NCBI GenBank assembly: GCA_907163375.1
Contig: CAJQUW010016860.1
Coordinates: 162,501 to 226,500 of the forward strand
Reading direction: 5' to 3'
DNA from: Prostheceraeus crozeri
Taxonomy: Eukaryota; Platyhelminthes; Polycladida; Euryleptidae
Length of the DNA stretch: 64,000 nt
Shown here: positions 30,166 through 42,620 of the stretch, piece by piece
Numbering within the stretch: position 1 is the first letter of the stretch
How the letters are laid out: each line of letters starts with the position of its first letter
Program-made: the position numbers and the translations under genes
Notes under the pieces: generated by a model
Seen by the model: only the letters and a program-made list of their open reading frames with translations
Database searches by the model: none
Told to the model about the DNA's origin: nothing

Positions 30166-32627
30166 ATTTTATCCTACTTCATAGGCGATTACGAAACATT
30201 TGCAAATTTGAATTCATGAAAAATATCTTGTATGAAATGTTTTATATTTATCAAATAGAAAACCAAAACAATCATAATTCGGCAAAAAGATAGCCAGTAA
30301 AACGCTCTGCTCGAATTATTCATGCTCAAAATCGTTCAAAATCCGTACGGCATATAAAACTGCATGACTAGAATAAAATGACTGATCTTGCTAAAATTAT
30401 GCTTTGTACGATAACATTCATAGAGATTACAAAAACTGAGCCCTGCTCCCCAAAGTAAACAGCAGAAGAAATGGATATCCTTGAAAAATACAATTTTTCA
30501 TACGTATTTGGAAAATGAACAGAGTTTTATATAGTAGCACACATCGAACGATCCGATACAAATAATTTTTATGAATATCACTTTTATCAACATAAAGGAA
30601 ATTTCTCTATCCGGATTTGATCATTCTTCATTTGAAAATCCTTCCAACCAGAAAGCATACCCACAGCCCGAATACGCATTTCACTTCATCTGAAACACTG
30701 TCATTTCGAGTCAAACACCGTCGCGCCGTTATCAGTTACATTTTTAAGAATAGAGGTGATATCACGAAAAATTTACAGTTCAACGGAGAAACAGTCACTA
30801 CCAAATGAAGTTTGAAGCGATGGTACGAGGTCACTGAAAAAAACATCTTCGCGGTTGGACCACAACACGGTTGTCCAAATCTGACGATCGCTGGGACGTT
30901 GCGAGTATGAGAGATTTATGGATAAAGAATAATTCCAGTAGTTTTCGGGGTTAATTAGCTCACAAGACAAGACGGAAAAGCAGCCGAATGTAGGTCAGGT
31001 ATTGAGTCATCGATGGACAGATACACAGCCTCAGCAATCAACACCTGTAAAAAAGAAGACAAATCTTGTGCTGATGTGCAGAGCAGAATTATCAAACTTA
31101 ACGGATCTTAATTAACATTCTATGGGTAGGCCTACTCAAAGTTCAGAAGATAAATCATTTATAGTAATTTTAGGTGTTACAGTAAAGACTATTAAGAAAA
31201 CTGCTTTTGGATTATTTCATCTCTGACAATGCGGGAAGCGATATTCTTAGGAATTTTGATAGCAAATGAAGATATTCAAGAGTGGTTGAATTGTGATCAT
31301 TAACAATTTATCAATTATTTTTTTAATCAATACTCTTAGTATTTATCAATAATTTTATTTTGATATTCAAGTACCGGTAACTGTTTTTACAAAAAATGCA
31401 ATCTGCAAATTAAAACAGAACCTTACCGAGATGTAGCCTATTACCGACTGCTTGTAAACCGTTCATGCGATGAAGATATTCAGGAATGCTTGAATTTTTA
31501 TTATAGTGTTTAATACCGCACATGTACTTTTATTTTGATATTTTATTTTATTCTAAACAATTTGTTTAAAATCACAATCTGCAAACACATACACACGTAA
31601 TGTCATCTTGTCTACCGTTTATATGACAGCATCTCTTCAGGTATTCATAGTGACATGCGGGCCTACAACTAACATGTGACCATAATAACTAGACCTACGA
31701 TGATATGAAAAGTGCGGAGCATAATTTGTAATAAGTAAACACAAATTGAATAAAAGAGTAGCAATGAGTTTGTACTTTGATTGTTTTATATTTATCGTAA
31801 AGCATGAAAAATTATTGATCTTGCAAAACTAAACCTATTGTTGGACTGCAACGCATGACTGATCTTTATTACAGTGTGCATGTAGCCAACAACGTGCAGT
31901 CCGTCGTGTAGCATCTATTCCTTTTGTGTGCTTGATCATTTTTCTTAAACTACTCGAAATGTCAAATTGATACCATTTTCTAAAATGTGGCAATTCTGAA
32001 AAAATTAATTGAATATCATAGGCGGCAGCTACAGGTTTTCAATTCAACATATATAAAATGGAAATAGTGACCTCTTTAAACAAGCTTCCTTGATGGATCC
32101 ATCTTTCAGAAAATAGATTAAATTGTATAACTTAAGCAGATATCGAATAGCTCAATAGTTTGTCCGCATTGATAAAAACATTCTCCATCTAAAATTTTTG
32201 CAGTCCTGAAATAGAACTTTATGACTTATAGCATGTTTGACTGTTTCAAAAATTTTTTCAATTATTTGTCATCCAAATATTGATACTATTGCACAAGTAT
32301 ACTACATATCTAAATATTGAAGTGCTAAATTAAAATTGTTTTAATGCGCTAATTAAGTTCTTTCGTGCTCATAGTTTCTAAGGTTTTTAGCATGCAACTA
32401 TTTTGTCTCAACATATGTTTGTGCTATTTTCAATGTAAGCAATCAGAAATTACGAATTTGAAAACAATATATTACCATTTCAACATATTCCAATTTGATT
32501 ATGATTCTTTTGACGACACAATCAACTTTTGATCGATTTTTCAACGAGAAATGTCGTCGTGAAAACTGATATACATGCACATTCTCATATTAAATTCAAA
32601 GTGAATAAGCCTTGGGCATGTGACATC
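30166..32627. other. No recognisable gene
   Basis: AT-rich sequence without a long open frame, transposon terminus or RNA gene that I can recognise. One palindrome GTAGGCCTAC occurs near 31127. It may be intergenic or intronic. Confidence 0.5.
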
Positions 32628-32751
32628 ATTTGTGTGATGGAAAACCCAAGTAAAACGATGTGTTTCTTGATAGCTATAATATTTATATATAAATAAATAT
32701 TATAGCTATCAAGAAACACATCGCTTTACTTGGGTTTTCGATTACACAAAT
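32628..32751. repeat. Near-perfect 124-bp palindrome
   Basis: Two arms of about 58 bp (from atttgtgtgatgg to the centre near 32690, and back) differ at only three positions, around a short AT loop. RNA from either strand would form one long hairpin. It may be a foldback MITE or a small-RNA precursor. No clear target-site duplication is visible. Confidence 0.85.
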
Positions 32752-35700
32752 GAATTCAAAGATTTGGTAGGACTCCTAAAATGTGATATGTCTGCTATGA
32801 GGAACTAAGAGGAATTGAGATATTTTGTTATCAGTAAATTAAGTATGACGCTAGTAGCTCTTTAGTATTTGTAAAATTAAGAGCAGATATAGCAGTAGTC
32901 AATAATAGAAATGTCTCTACGTGTTCATGGTCAATAAACCCAAATCTATGACCAAATCTCTCCTTTGATTTTGTTTTCGGGATTTCCAAATACATGTACC
33001 TAGACTTGCAGTTAAATGCTGAAACTAAGTTGACAAAATAAATTCATAAACATTTAGAAGCTTACCATTTTTCTGTAGATGATCCAAGAGGTGCATTTTT
33101 AATTCTGATGCAAAAATCAAAGGAACTTGATGGCTTCATTGACTGGAAGAACTCACTGACTACATGCGAGTGTTCATTTTCGAGTTGTGCTCCATTTTGT
33201 GCATGATAGCTAAGCAAGATGATGAAAAAACGTAGGCGATCACAAACCGACGATGAATAAATAAAGGTGTGTAAGTAGAAATATCCTCTTGATGCGCTGA
33301 CTTTTGTAATATTAAGCAGTTAACGTAAACACGCGTTCGACACGAGAGCGGAGAGTGCACAAGCTACTGCGCCTTCTACTGCAGTTTTCTGTTCCACGTG
33401 ATGGGCGGATAATAATTATTAAGCAGGGACGCTGAGTCACAGCGCAGCTAGAGAATATTATCGACCGCTCATGGCTCCCGAATGCGGCCACGACCAGGCT
33501 GCCAACAATGTGAACGAACTTCCTCAGCTGCGTGCGCGTGGCGAATTTCCTTAATATAGTGACGGAAAGTTATAGAAGCGAGATATGATTACGCAGACTG
33601 AGCGATGCTTATGTAATTGTTTGGTTCAGTTGCATACTGATTTAATATCATAAGTTTTGCAAATTACTAGCTAAGTAATTTAGCGAACACACGAGCAAAC
33701 TGATCAAAGTCGACTTGCTGATGGGCACGGCATAGAACTTAGAAACTTCAATAAATGCTTTAATTTGAGAAGCAAAATGTGTGCCGATAGAACTGCTTAG
33801 GCTCCCTTAATAATGAAAATATATGACTGATGTTGTTGCTATTGTAGCTACAGTGTACATGTAGTGAATGTGAAAGATGATGAAAAATGAGTAGAAGAAG
33901 AAGAAAAGGGGAACGAGTGAGTGAGAAAGAGAGAGAGAGTAGTGATGAAGTCACCTGAATATTTATTTTATACACACCATTTCATCAAATATAAATGGGC
34001 ATATATAAAATACTCGAAATAATAGTAGACATGCACATTTCAGGCCCACATGTTTCATATGTCGATATCCATGGAAATGACATAATGCACTCTCTTTAAG
34101 ATTTGAAAGAAATTGTTGGTGCCATCATAGAAAAATATCAACAGTTTCCTGACAATTATTCCATTATTCAATCATTTAATTAAGTTTGATGGCAAAAAAA
34201 TCAGCGAGTTATCAACGACGCAAAACTGTGATGTAGTACAGACTTTATTATTGGGTATTTCCTGTGACGTTGCATTTCTATTTTATTGAGAGATGATTGT
34301 AATCAGAGTTTATGAGAGCTGATGATCATCCTTGTGATATGCATGAGTTCAAAAAATTGTACGGGTGAAGTTACCGCACATTGAAATCACCATGCAATTA
34401 AAACCGCCTTTTACGACAGTTACTCATAAGCGGATCCTGCCTATTGCATTTTTTTTTCATCAAACTTAGTAAATGCAAAAAAATCATTTGTTTGGATAAC
34501 CAAACAAATATTACCTAGGCATTTGATAAACGTTTTCTAAATTTCCCAAAATTCGTTAATATCGACTTACATACAAAATGTAGCAAATATTTGTTGGGCA
34601 ATTGTTACACATTTCCTAAATTTGTTAAATTTCCAAAACGTTTGTTAAACTATTCAAATCTTATAAATTTTCCAAGTAAATACCAAATATTTGGTAAAGT
34701 TGATACGTTTTTTTTTCTCGGGTGATGAATGATTCTTTTCATTTTTGTAAATGTTGGTAAATTATCTTTGAGTATGCGCCGACGGCCTCGGAGGCACGGA
34801 GAAGACACCACTGGTCGACACTCTACCCACTTACTCCATGATAAAGAGTACTGCTGGAAAATTCAATGTCGACTATTTTCGACTTCTACAATTTGGCGGG
34901 AAGAAAAAGGAAATGGTGAAGGGCTAGCCTGCTACTCATGAACATTTGTCGCTGATTTTCTAAATTTATCCTTCCTGTTGGTACCAAATATCGTCTGTTC
35001 GATAATTATGACTTTGAGTGACTGAAACAGACATAAACCACAACACCGGTGAATCTTTTGATGATAAAGTGTCATTAAAATGTCAGTGAGGATTGCCTCA
35101 AAGCGTGATGCACTTTCCGAGTAGACTTTATGATTAAAACCGGCTGTCGGCTAAACATATTAGTGCACAGAGATAATAATCAAGATATCAAGGTGATTAT
35201 GAATACAAAACAAAAATCCAATTTTAAACTTGAGAAAGATAAAATGACTTATAAACTTACTGCAAGACATTCTCGTTCATGTTTGTGTCAAATAAAAATG
35301 CACGTTTTCTCGTGAATTATATGACCTTGCACTTCCTTTATAGACTATCGTAATCAGTCTGTTTTTCATGTGAAATTCCTCCTCTTCTGTCGTTTCAATA
35401 GCACATATAAGAAGTTTTGCTCTGACTTGGTCTTTAACAAAGAGCAACATCTCAATAAAATCATGTGTATTCCATTATTGCTGTCCTTATAGGAAGGGAT
35501 GTTGGGATGTTCAAATGCGCTTATATTCTATACCTGTGGTAATGTACCACACATCTTGTCTGTGTGTTATCTAGAGATGACTTTCACGATGTTGATGTCT
35601 GGTCAAGGCCAGGAGGAGACTCAATTATCCATTGAACGTAGGGCAAGTCTGAATTCTGACGCATCAGGGCATTAGTACCACGTTAAATGTATAAGGCTAT

Positions 35701-35984
35701 ACAGTTAGTAAATTGAAGTCGGGAGGAGTCGAACGGTGTGAAGAATGTTTCCATTTGACGAATCAATCAGGAGATAAATTGAATACAAGATGCATGTATG
35801 TGCTTTTCGCATGACAGATGCCTGCAATCTGTACTCATTAATATGTGCTCTTTATTGGACTCTTATGGACTCTTCACTCGACACTCCTAAACTTAAATAA
35901 TTTGCAAATAATTTGTGACTGAAATTGAAGTTAGGATTAACTGTCATTGCATTGTAAAGTACAAATGCTACCTTAAAAATTGCA
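32752..35984. other. No recognisable gene; AT repeats near 34440-34720
   Basis: No convincing coding frame. A stretch at 33320-33560 is less AT-rich than its surroundings. At 34440-34720 there are degenerate AT-rich words (catttgtttgg, aaatatttgttggg, ccaaatatttggtaaag) related to those at 29985-30165. Confidence 0.45.
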
Positions 35985-37190
35985 GAGAGAGAGAGAAACG
36001 TTTATTCAAATCATTAATGTGAATCAAAAAATATATACAAATCATATAAATTCAAGATAAATTCATTAAGTCAAGTTATAAGGAATGTTCTTTGATAACA
36101 TCAAGTTAAGACAGACAAATTAGTCCAAAAATGTGAGGGACTGGGTAATGCACATGTGCGGCAAGAAGGAGTTACGGCGTGAGGTTGTTCTGCAGAAGGG
36201 AACCGAAAATCGATCGGAAGGGAGACTGGTAGGAATCAAACGCGAAGTAAAGGTGTCCTGATTCACCAAATTCTCGAAGAGTCTCGCTGCCATTGCTCTG
36301 CGTCTTAAAGAAAGATCATCTTCGGAATGAATGCCCTTGATTCTCAGACACCTGTTTTGAATTTTCTGGAGGCGGCTTGAGTCGTAAGAGGAAATTCCTA
36401 TGAAAACAGGACAGGCATACTCGATCAAACTGCGAATCAGTGCGTTGAAAATGGTCTTAAACTCATAGTCACTTGTAACACACTTCACTCTGCGCAAAAT
36501 ATAAATTCTTTGAGAGCATTTCCTCTCGATGAAATCGATGTGACCTTTCCATCCAAACGTGTCTTCGAGTATAATGCCAAGAAACTTCAAACTTCTTTGA
36601 AACTGGATGAACGGAAAGAACGATTCGACACTACAGATTTCTTTGAAACTTCCACGATAGTTGATCAAACCGCGAGTTTTGCTCCTGTTCAATGAGAGAC
36701 TGTTCTCTTCAGACCATCGCAACACGCTACTAATCTCCGATGTTAAGATGTTAATGCCTTCCATGGCCTTCTCATTCCGAATGCCGAAACATAAGCAAAC
36801 ATCATCCAAATACTTAATCATAGACGTTGTTCCTGGATGCAAAGGAATCAGAGACGACACATACACACCAAGCAGATACGCGCCGAGGAGGGAGCCCTGG
36901 GGAACCCCACTGGTAACCTTCTTCAGAGAACTCGTAGAGCCTTGAAAGTGAACACGTTGCTGACGATTAAACAAATAATCACACATGAGACGAACGAAAC
37001 CCACAGGAAGACCCATATCCGAAAGCTTTGAGACAAGATCTGAGTGCATTATTCGATCAAATGCTTTCGAATAGTCGAAGCTAATGAAAATTGACGCTCC
37101 AATTTGGGGATCATCAAATAGTTTAGTGAGGTTATCATGAACGGCAATTATTGCATGCGTGGTGGAGGATCTCTTTCTGCAGACTTTAAA
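35985..37190 (-). mobile_element. 5'-truncated LINE (CR1-like) reverse transcriptase fragment
   Basis: The minus-strand frame from about 37185 to 36120 covers the RT from palm to C-terminus: FISFDYSKAFDRI, SGVPQGSLLGAYLLG, KYLDDVCLCF (Leu replaces the usual Ala in YADD) and LKFLGIILEDTFGW. The part after 37049 still reads in frame without ATG, so the copy is cut by 5' truncation near 37185. The 3' end has AATAAA followed by CTCTCTCT at 35985-36005. It is not closely related to E1-E6. The frame is open over about 350 residues, so it is fairly young. Confidence 0.85.
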
Positions 37191-37559
37191 TTAAAAAATG
37201 AATGTGACCCGCCAATATTTTACTCAAAAAATTTGGCATTCGACGAAAAGGGCTGTGCATCCCTGCTTTAGAGTATTGGAAATTCAAATGTTATGTAAAC
37301 AATGCATATTGAATATTTAAGCAATAGTATTTTTAAGCGTATCAATCTCCTTGTGTGCTCATAAGCAGCTTGCAGTTGTCGAAACTTCGACATATTCAGT
37401 GCATTCAACTAGTTTGGCATCACAAATAGTAATCCCTTCGGCAAATGAAGCATGTCGCATGTTTTTATGTTTCTCAGGGCTGCGAAACTTCTTTACAAAT
37501 TTTACTTCTTGCAAACACGACTACAATATATTCTATCTATAGACTACATATGTAATATA
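37191..37559. other. No recognisable gene
   Basis: Short AT-rich gap between the CR1-like LINE and the mariner-like element. Nothing recognised. Confidence 0.5.
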
Positions 37560-39984
37560 CAGGGTGTGTCAATAGTTCCGCAACATAGGAAAAATATGGT
37601 AATCTACAAAGCAGTCCATTTTATTGTGTTAACACTGAAACATTGAATAGGTTACTGAATATTTCATGCAAAATACAAAATATTTTACAGAAATTACAGC
37701 ATTATGTAAAGAATTAGCATCTGAAAAGTCACAAGAGATGTTCAAACTGACCACCGTTTTGTTCAATACATTTTCTACATTGATGACTACAAGACTAAGA
37801 CTATGACTCATAATGTCAGCACTAAATTGAGTAAATTAGATATCAGTCTTTATAACAGAAAGGTGTCTATTGAGGTTGTTGACAAATATAAGTACTTAGG
37901 AATGTGGATATCAAAAAATAATAAATGCCATTTGGAACAATTGACAGCTATAGGTAAACAAGCTGCAAATTTAACAGCTAAACAGCTTAGAGAATTTGAC
38001 CAACTTAGTTGAGATATTCTAAAAAGTGCGTTTGAAATGCTGACGTTATCGAAGATGAAATACAGTGCAGTATTTTGTTTCTTTAATAATTTAAAAAGCT
38101 AATTTCAGCTGCAATTTCAATTTTGAGAAAGGCATCATCATTTACAGTAAAGCGGAAAACTCCAAATTGTTGTCTCATACACGTAGGTGAATTTGGAATA
38201 CATCCAATGTGTTTTCATTTTTATAAATCGACAATATGTTTTTGGAAAAGAATCATTACAAGCCATGAAAGAAGCCTGATAAAGGAAGCATAAGGCGATT
38301 TATACAAATATTATTTCAAACGGACACGATAGTTACACGTAGTTCTGGCGAATAAAACAATTGCTTATAAAACTTAGCCTATCTCAATTATGGGATATAC
38401 AGTTCATTGTTGATAAACAATTATATTTAAAGATTACAAAAAGGTAGATTAGCTGATTATCATAGGGAACAGTGGATATCCTCACCAAAAAAAACAGCTA
38501 TTCTGGGCTAAATTATTTGGAGTAATGCCTGTTTGAGGATAATGCTAAGTCATATCTAAATGTTGATATCGATTATAACTATATCAATATCATACTGAAG
38601 TTTAGAGCATTAAGCCACAACTTAGAAGCTGTCACCGGCATCTATGGAAATCGTTTGAGGTATGAAGAACGTCTATGTGAGCTATGCAGTGATTCACGGG
38701 TAGAAAATTTGCATCATTTCATGATTGAATGTTCAATATATCAGAAATTACGACAGGATCTAGCACCGATATTATGCCACTGAAAAAGTACAACTCAGTT
38801 TTACAAGTTGATGAACACGCATATTCCAAATAATCTTAAGAGTATTACCAAATTCCTTCAAAAGCTAAAGAGCTGAGGCAGTCTACTACAGAGAACACAA
38901 ACTGAATGACATTTAGAAGCAAATTTTTCTCCTCTCCTTCCTGAACACGATTTTTTTGCTGTTGAAATTGACCGCACGCTTGAAATGTACTATTTGATGT
39001 CTGAGTTTTTATAGTTGTGTTTGAAACACCAATGTTTTTTTTCACATGCATGTTCTCCATCTTTTTCCATGTTTTCCAAAGTATTTGGAAATAAACATTT
39101 ATTGACTTATTGATGTAGAACTAATTCTTCAGTTCGTAGCATGACACTAACATTAATTTTGGTCATTTAATTTGATATTCTATTATTTAGATCACCAACC
39201 TAGGTCTGGTGTTGAATACGACCGACTTCAAATGTCCCAAAGGAAGAAATCGAGTTGGAGGTCTTGGTGGCCACTCTACTGCTCCTATCCATTGTCGTGT
39301 CTTATCGAGAAAATTGCACACATTTAGACCAAAGTGGGGTTGTGTTCCATCCTGCTAGAGCCACAGTTGTTGTCGTTCCTGTTATGGTAACTCATTGAGA
39401 ATTGGATGAAGAAAAGATTGAAGCAGAAATTGGTAGGAATCTTTTGTAACATGCTCATCAAAGAGAAATGAGTCGACAACTCGATTTCCGCAAATCACGA
39501 CCCAAAACATTATCCTTGGAGCTTTTGCATGTTGGAATCTTCGATCCACCGAGGATTATTCACCGCACCAGCAACTGTCTGTCTACATGGGAAGAAAGAT
39601 AAGGCATAGCTTCATCGCTAAACAATTCGAACTGGGTGAAGGAAGTCGGTTGTTGCAACATCCATTCGCAAAAATTCCATGCGTCTGTCTGCATCATCAT
39701 CTGTCTGCCACATTCTTGGCTCAATTTGCGAAATGAATCAACTCAAGAATCAGTTCTGCATCAATGTAGAAAATGTATTGAACAAAACGGTGGTCAGTTT
39801 GAACATCTTTTGTGACTTTTCAGAAGCTAATTCTTTACATAATGCTGTAATTTCTGCAAAATATTTTGTATTTTGCATAAAATGTCTGTAAACCTATTCA
39901 ATGTTTCAGTGTAAACACAATACAATGGATTGCTTTGCAGATTACCATATTTTTCCTATGGTGCCGAGTTATAGACACACCCTG
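37560..39984 (-). mobile_element. Mariner-like DNA transposon with ~240-bp inverted repeats, split by a LINE
   Basis: Ends CAGGGTGTGTC at 37560 and the inverse at 39984, flanked by TA on both sides, the Tc1/mariner target site. The terminal inverted repeats extend about 240 bp (37560 to 37785 plus 39116-39140, against 39984 down to about 39740). Inside, the minus strand has decayed transposase traces: WIGAVEWPPRPPTRFLPLGHLK near 39300-39225 (compare WPPRSPDLTPLDF), shown here only as weak similarity. A LINE fragment interrupts the left inverted repeat at 37786-39108. Confidence 0.82.
37786..39108 (+). mobile_element. LINE fragment (distant relative of E1-E6), 5'-truncated and decayed
   Basis: Plus-strand. 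It starts in the RT after YADD: SIEVVDKYKYLGMWI, LTAKQLREFDQL, FEMLTLSKMKYS. It ends with the C-terminal CCHC region, CELCSDSRVENLHHFMIEC near 38680-38740, as in E6. Many stops and indels separate these. The tail is AATAAACATTTATTGACTT. It is flanked by a 7-bp duplication ATTGATG (37779-37785 and 39109-39115), so it is a true insertion into the mariner-like element, and it is not in a CT repeat. Confidence 0.82.
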
Positions 39985-40004
39985 TACAGTATGTCTATAG
40001 ACTC

Positions 40005-42620
40005 CTGATCATTGATTTGATATTTCATCTTCAATACTTACATACTCACTTAATCGGGAGAACGTGAGTCATACCTCCCGACCACATCCCCATCCTCCGC
40101 CCTCGACACGAGTTCGTTCTATGTCAGACCCGTCAGCTTCTCCATGCATCGAACGCACGATAATCTTGGCCGTCCCCTCCAATTTCGCCCGTGTGAAAGT
40201 GTGGAAAGGGCGTAGCGATGTATGATTGAGGCTTCTTTGCGCATCCAGTGTCCGAGCGCCCTGAGTTGTTTGCGGTAGACGGTGTTGGTCAAAGCTGGAC
40301 GGTTTACTGTTTAGAGCACGATAACGTCTTGCACGCAGTCAATCCTCTTGATGCCAAGCAAAATCCGGTAGCAACTGGTTCCAAACGCATTGATTTTGTC
40401 GGAGATAGTTTTCGTGATGATCCATGATTCTGCCCAATACAGCAGCACTGAGATGACCAGGGAATCAAAGAGTCGCAGTTTGAGTTGCAGTGGAATGTTG
40501 GTTGATTTCCATGCACTTGCAAGTCCTTTAAAGTGACTGTAGGCTATGACTATACGTTGCAAGAAGTCGGTGTTGCTTGATGAAATTGTCGAACCGAGAT
40601 GCATAAAGTCGTCAACGAGTTCTATTTCATCGTTCCTGGTTTTCAGGTGAAGTTCTTCGATCATCGATGTTAGTTTTGGTCTTCGACTTGATCATCGTTA
40701 GTTTTGTCACGCTTTGTCTTCGCGTAATTGATCTTGAGGCCAATATTGGATGCTTCCTCTTACAAGGTCTCGATGTGGCGGATAGCTGTTGGAGTACGGA
40801 TGTCAAAAAGGGGTAATGTCGTTGGGAAAGTCTAGGTCTGCGAGTCTGGGTATGTTGGCGTCTTCGTGGGTCACTGTGACAAAGTTCACACCTCTGTTCG
40901 TGCGGTTGATAACAAAATCCATGACAATAATAATAAGGAATGGTGCTAGTGTGCTTCCTTGAAGAACTGCAGTACGAGTACGCACTGGAAACCCTTTGGT
41001 CTGCTGTCTACCAACTTTCACACAGCTCATTGAGTTCGTGTAGAGGTTTTTGATGGCGTTTATGATAGCAGGAATACCATAATGTGCAAGGATAGCTCAC
41101 ATCGCATTTATATTGATGGAATCGAAAGCCTTGCAGAAGTCCACGAACGTAACGATCACGGGTAGCTGCTTTTGATGAAAACCTTCGCTGATTCTTCTTT
41201 GCGCATGGAAATGTTTGACACAACTCATGCCTCTTGTGAATCCAGCTTGATGAGGTCCAAGTCTCGCACTGACTTCTTCATAAATTCGATATAGTAGGAC
41301 TCGATTGAAGATCTTAGCAGATACTGACAAAAGGGAGATTCCTCTCAAGGTGACCATCTGGTTGGTATGCTTTTTTTGGGATTGGCACTATCTCTTTACG
41401 TCTCTATTGTGTGGGGGAGACTATGACCATTAAAGACTGTTATGTCCCTGAGTCTTTCTGAAACAACACGACCACCATATTATACAGCTTCTTCCGCCAG
41501 AGTGTCACAGCCGGGGATCTGCCCTTTTTCATCACAGCGATGGCAGAGATCACTTCTTCAGACGGTCACCTCTTCCCTTGTGTTGATTGCTAATTCTATG
41601 TCCGCAAGTCTGATGTAATCAAGCATGTTTATGTTTACGTCCGTATCAGAATCGCTGTATAGTAAGTGCTCGAAATATTGGCCCCACTCACTCATAAGCA
41701 CTTCGTTGCTTTCCGGCGGTTCTCCATTCCACTTGTTAACATTTAGTGCTTACGAAGATTGATCCTTTCCACTTAATTTTTTGATGATTCCAAACACTTG
41801 CCTTGCAGCTGTGGCTACATTCAGGGGCGTAGCGTCCATTGGGGCATTCGGGGCACTGCCCCGAATGTATTTTTAAATGAATTGCTCAACATCTTTTAAT
41901 CATGCACAATGTGCATCAGTGACCAAGCTACATCTTATCTCAAGTCTTTATTCATCTTTCCAAATAATGCATGTATAACTGTCGGTGGATTTATCTCTCT
42001 CTCAGGGGCAGTCGCTGGAGTGTCGCCGAGATTGCACCGATTGGCCAAAATCTAACACGAGCCACACGTGATCAGCAATGGCTCGTTGATGTCATCCACA
42101 ACTCAGCCAATCTATCAATGTGCCATTCACACGCACCAGAACAGCTCGGCGACGCCTTTCAGCTAGTCGCGGCCATTGTATGCAATCCACGGAGAAGCAA
42201 TCCATCTCTGTGATTCAAACAGGGCGAGACAGGGAATTCTTTACAAGTGGACACTTACACATACTTACACACACTAAACAACATCGCGTAGCTAATTGTT
42301 TACAGATGCATACCTTCACTTCTTCATTATTTCATTATTATTTGAAGTCATCAACGTGACTTCTAGATTAGAACCCACCCTGTATTTTGCATATATGCTG
42401 CATAGCATAAGGTATACCGATGCCAAGACTGACTTTAGCCCCGGTAACGGTTTGAAGCAAGCTACGCCACTGGTTGCATTGCTACCCGCTTCTTCTATGC
42501 TCCTCAGCTCATCCGCTTTGAAGGAGCGGTCGGTTTCATCCGCCAGATAACGCAATTGACTTCATTTCTATGATTGTGGAAATGTCTACAAGCTGATGTT
42601 CTTTGTCTTCGGAGCTTTTG
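40005..42620 (-). mobile_element. RTE-like LINE remnant, broken and interrupted by a hAT MITE
   Basis: Minus-strand pieces of an endonuclease-reverse transcriptase of RTE type: RSIEEAG and SFKADELRS near 42540-42490, GISLLSVSAKIFNRVLLYRI, GPHQAGFTRGMSC, VTFVDFCKAFDSIN, LQGSTLAPFLIIIVMDFVI, DFMHLGSTISS and the C-terminal stretch near 40250-40090. Several stops and frameshifts. The hAT MITE 41822-42472 splits the region before the palm domain. The 3' end lies near 40005-40020. Confidence 0.8.
41822..42472. mobile_element. hAT-type MITE (651 bp) in the RTE remnant
   Basis: Ends CAGGGGCGTAGCG and, read inward from the right, CAGTGGCGTAGC. The 8-bp duplications gctacatt (41814-41821) and gttgcatt (42473-42480) differ at two sites, so it is old. 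The sequence on both sides belongs to one RTE frame. No transposase inside. Confidence 0.82.

Noticed and set aside
33760-33975. A Ser/Leu-rich minus-strand frame
   Set aside because: It comes from a local GA-rich stretch and lacks any motif.
37190-37380. Treating the CTCTCT tail of the 35985 LINE as another GA-targeted insertion
   Set aside because: The repeat has opposite strand polarity to that in E1-E6 and the RT is of a different clade.
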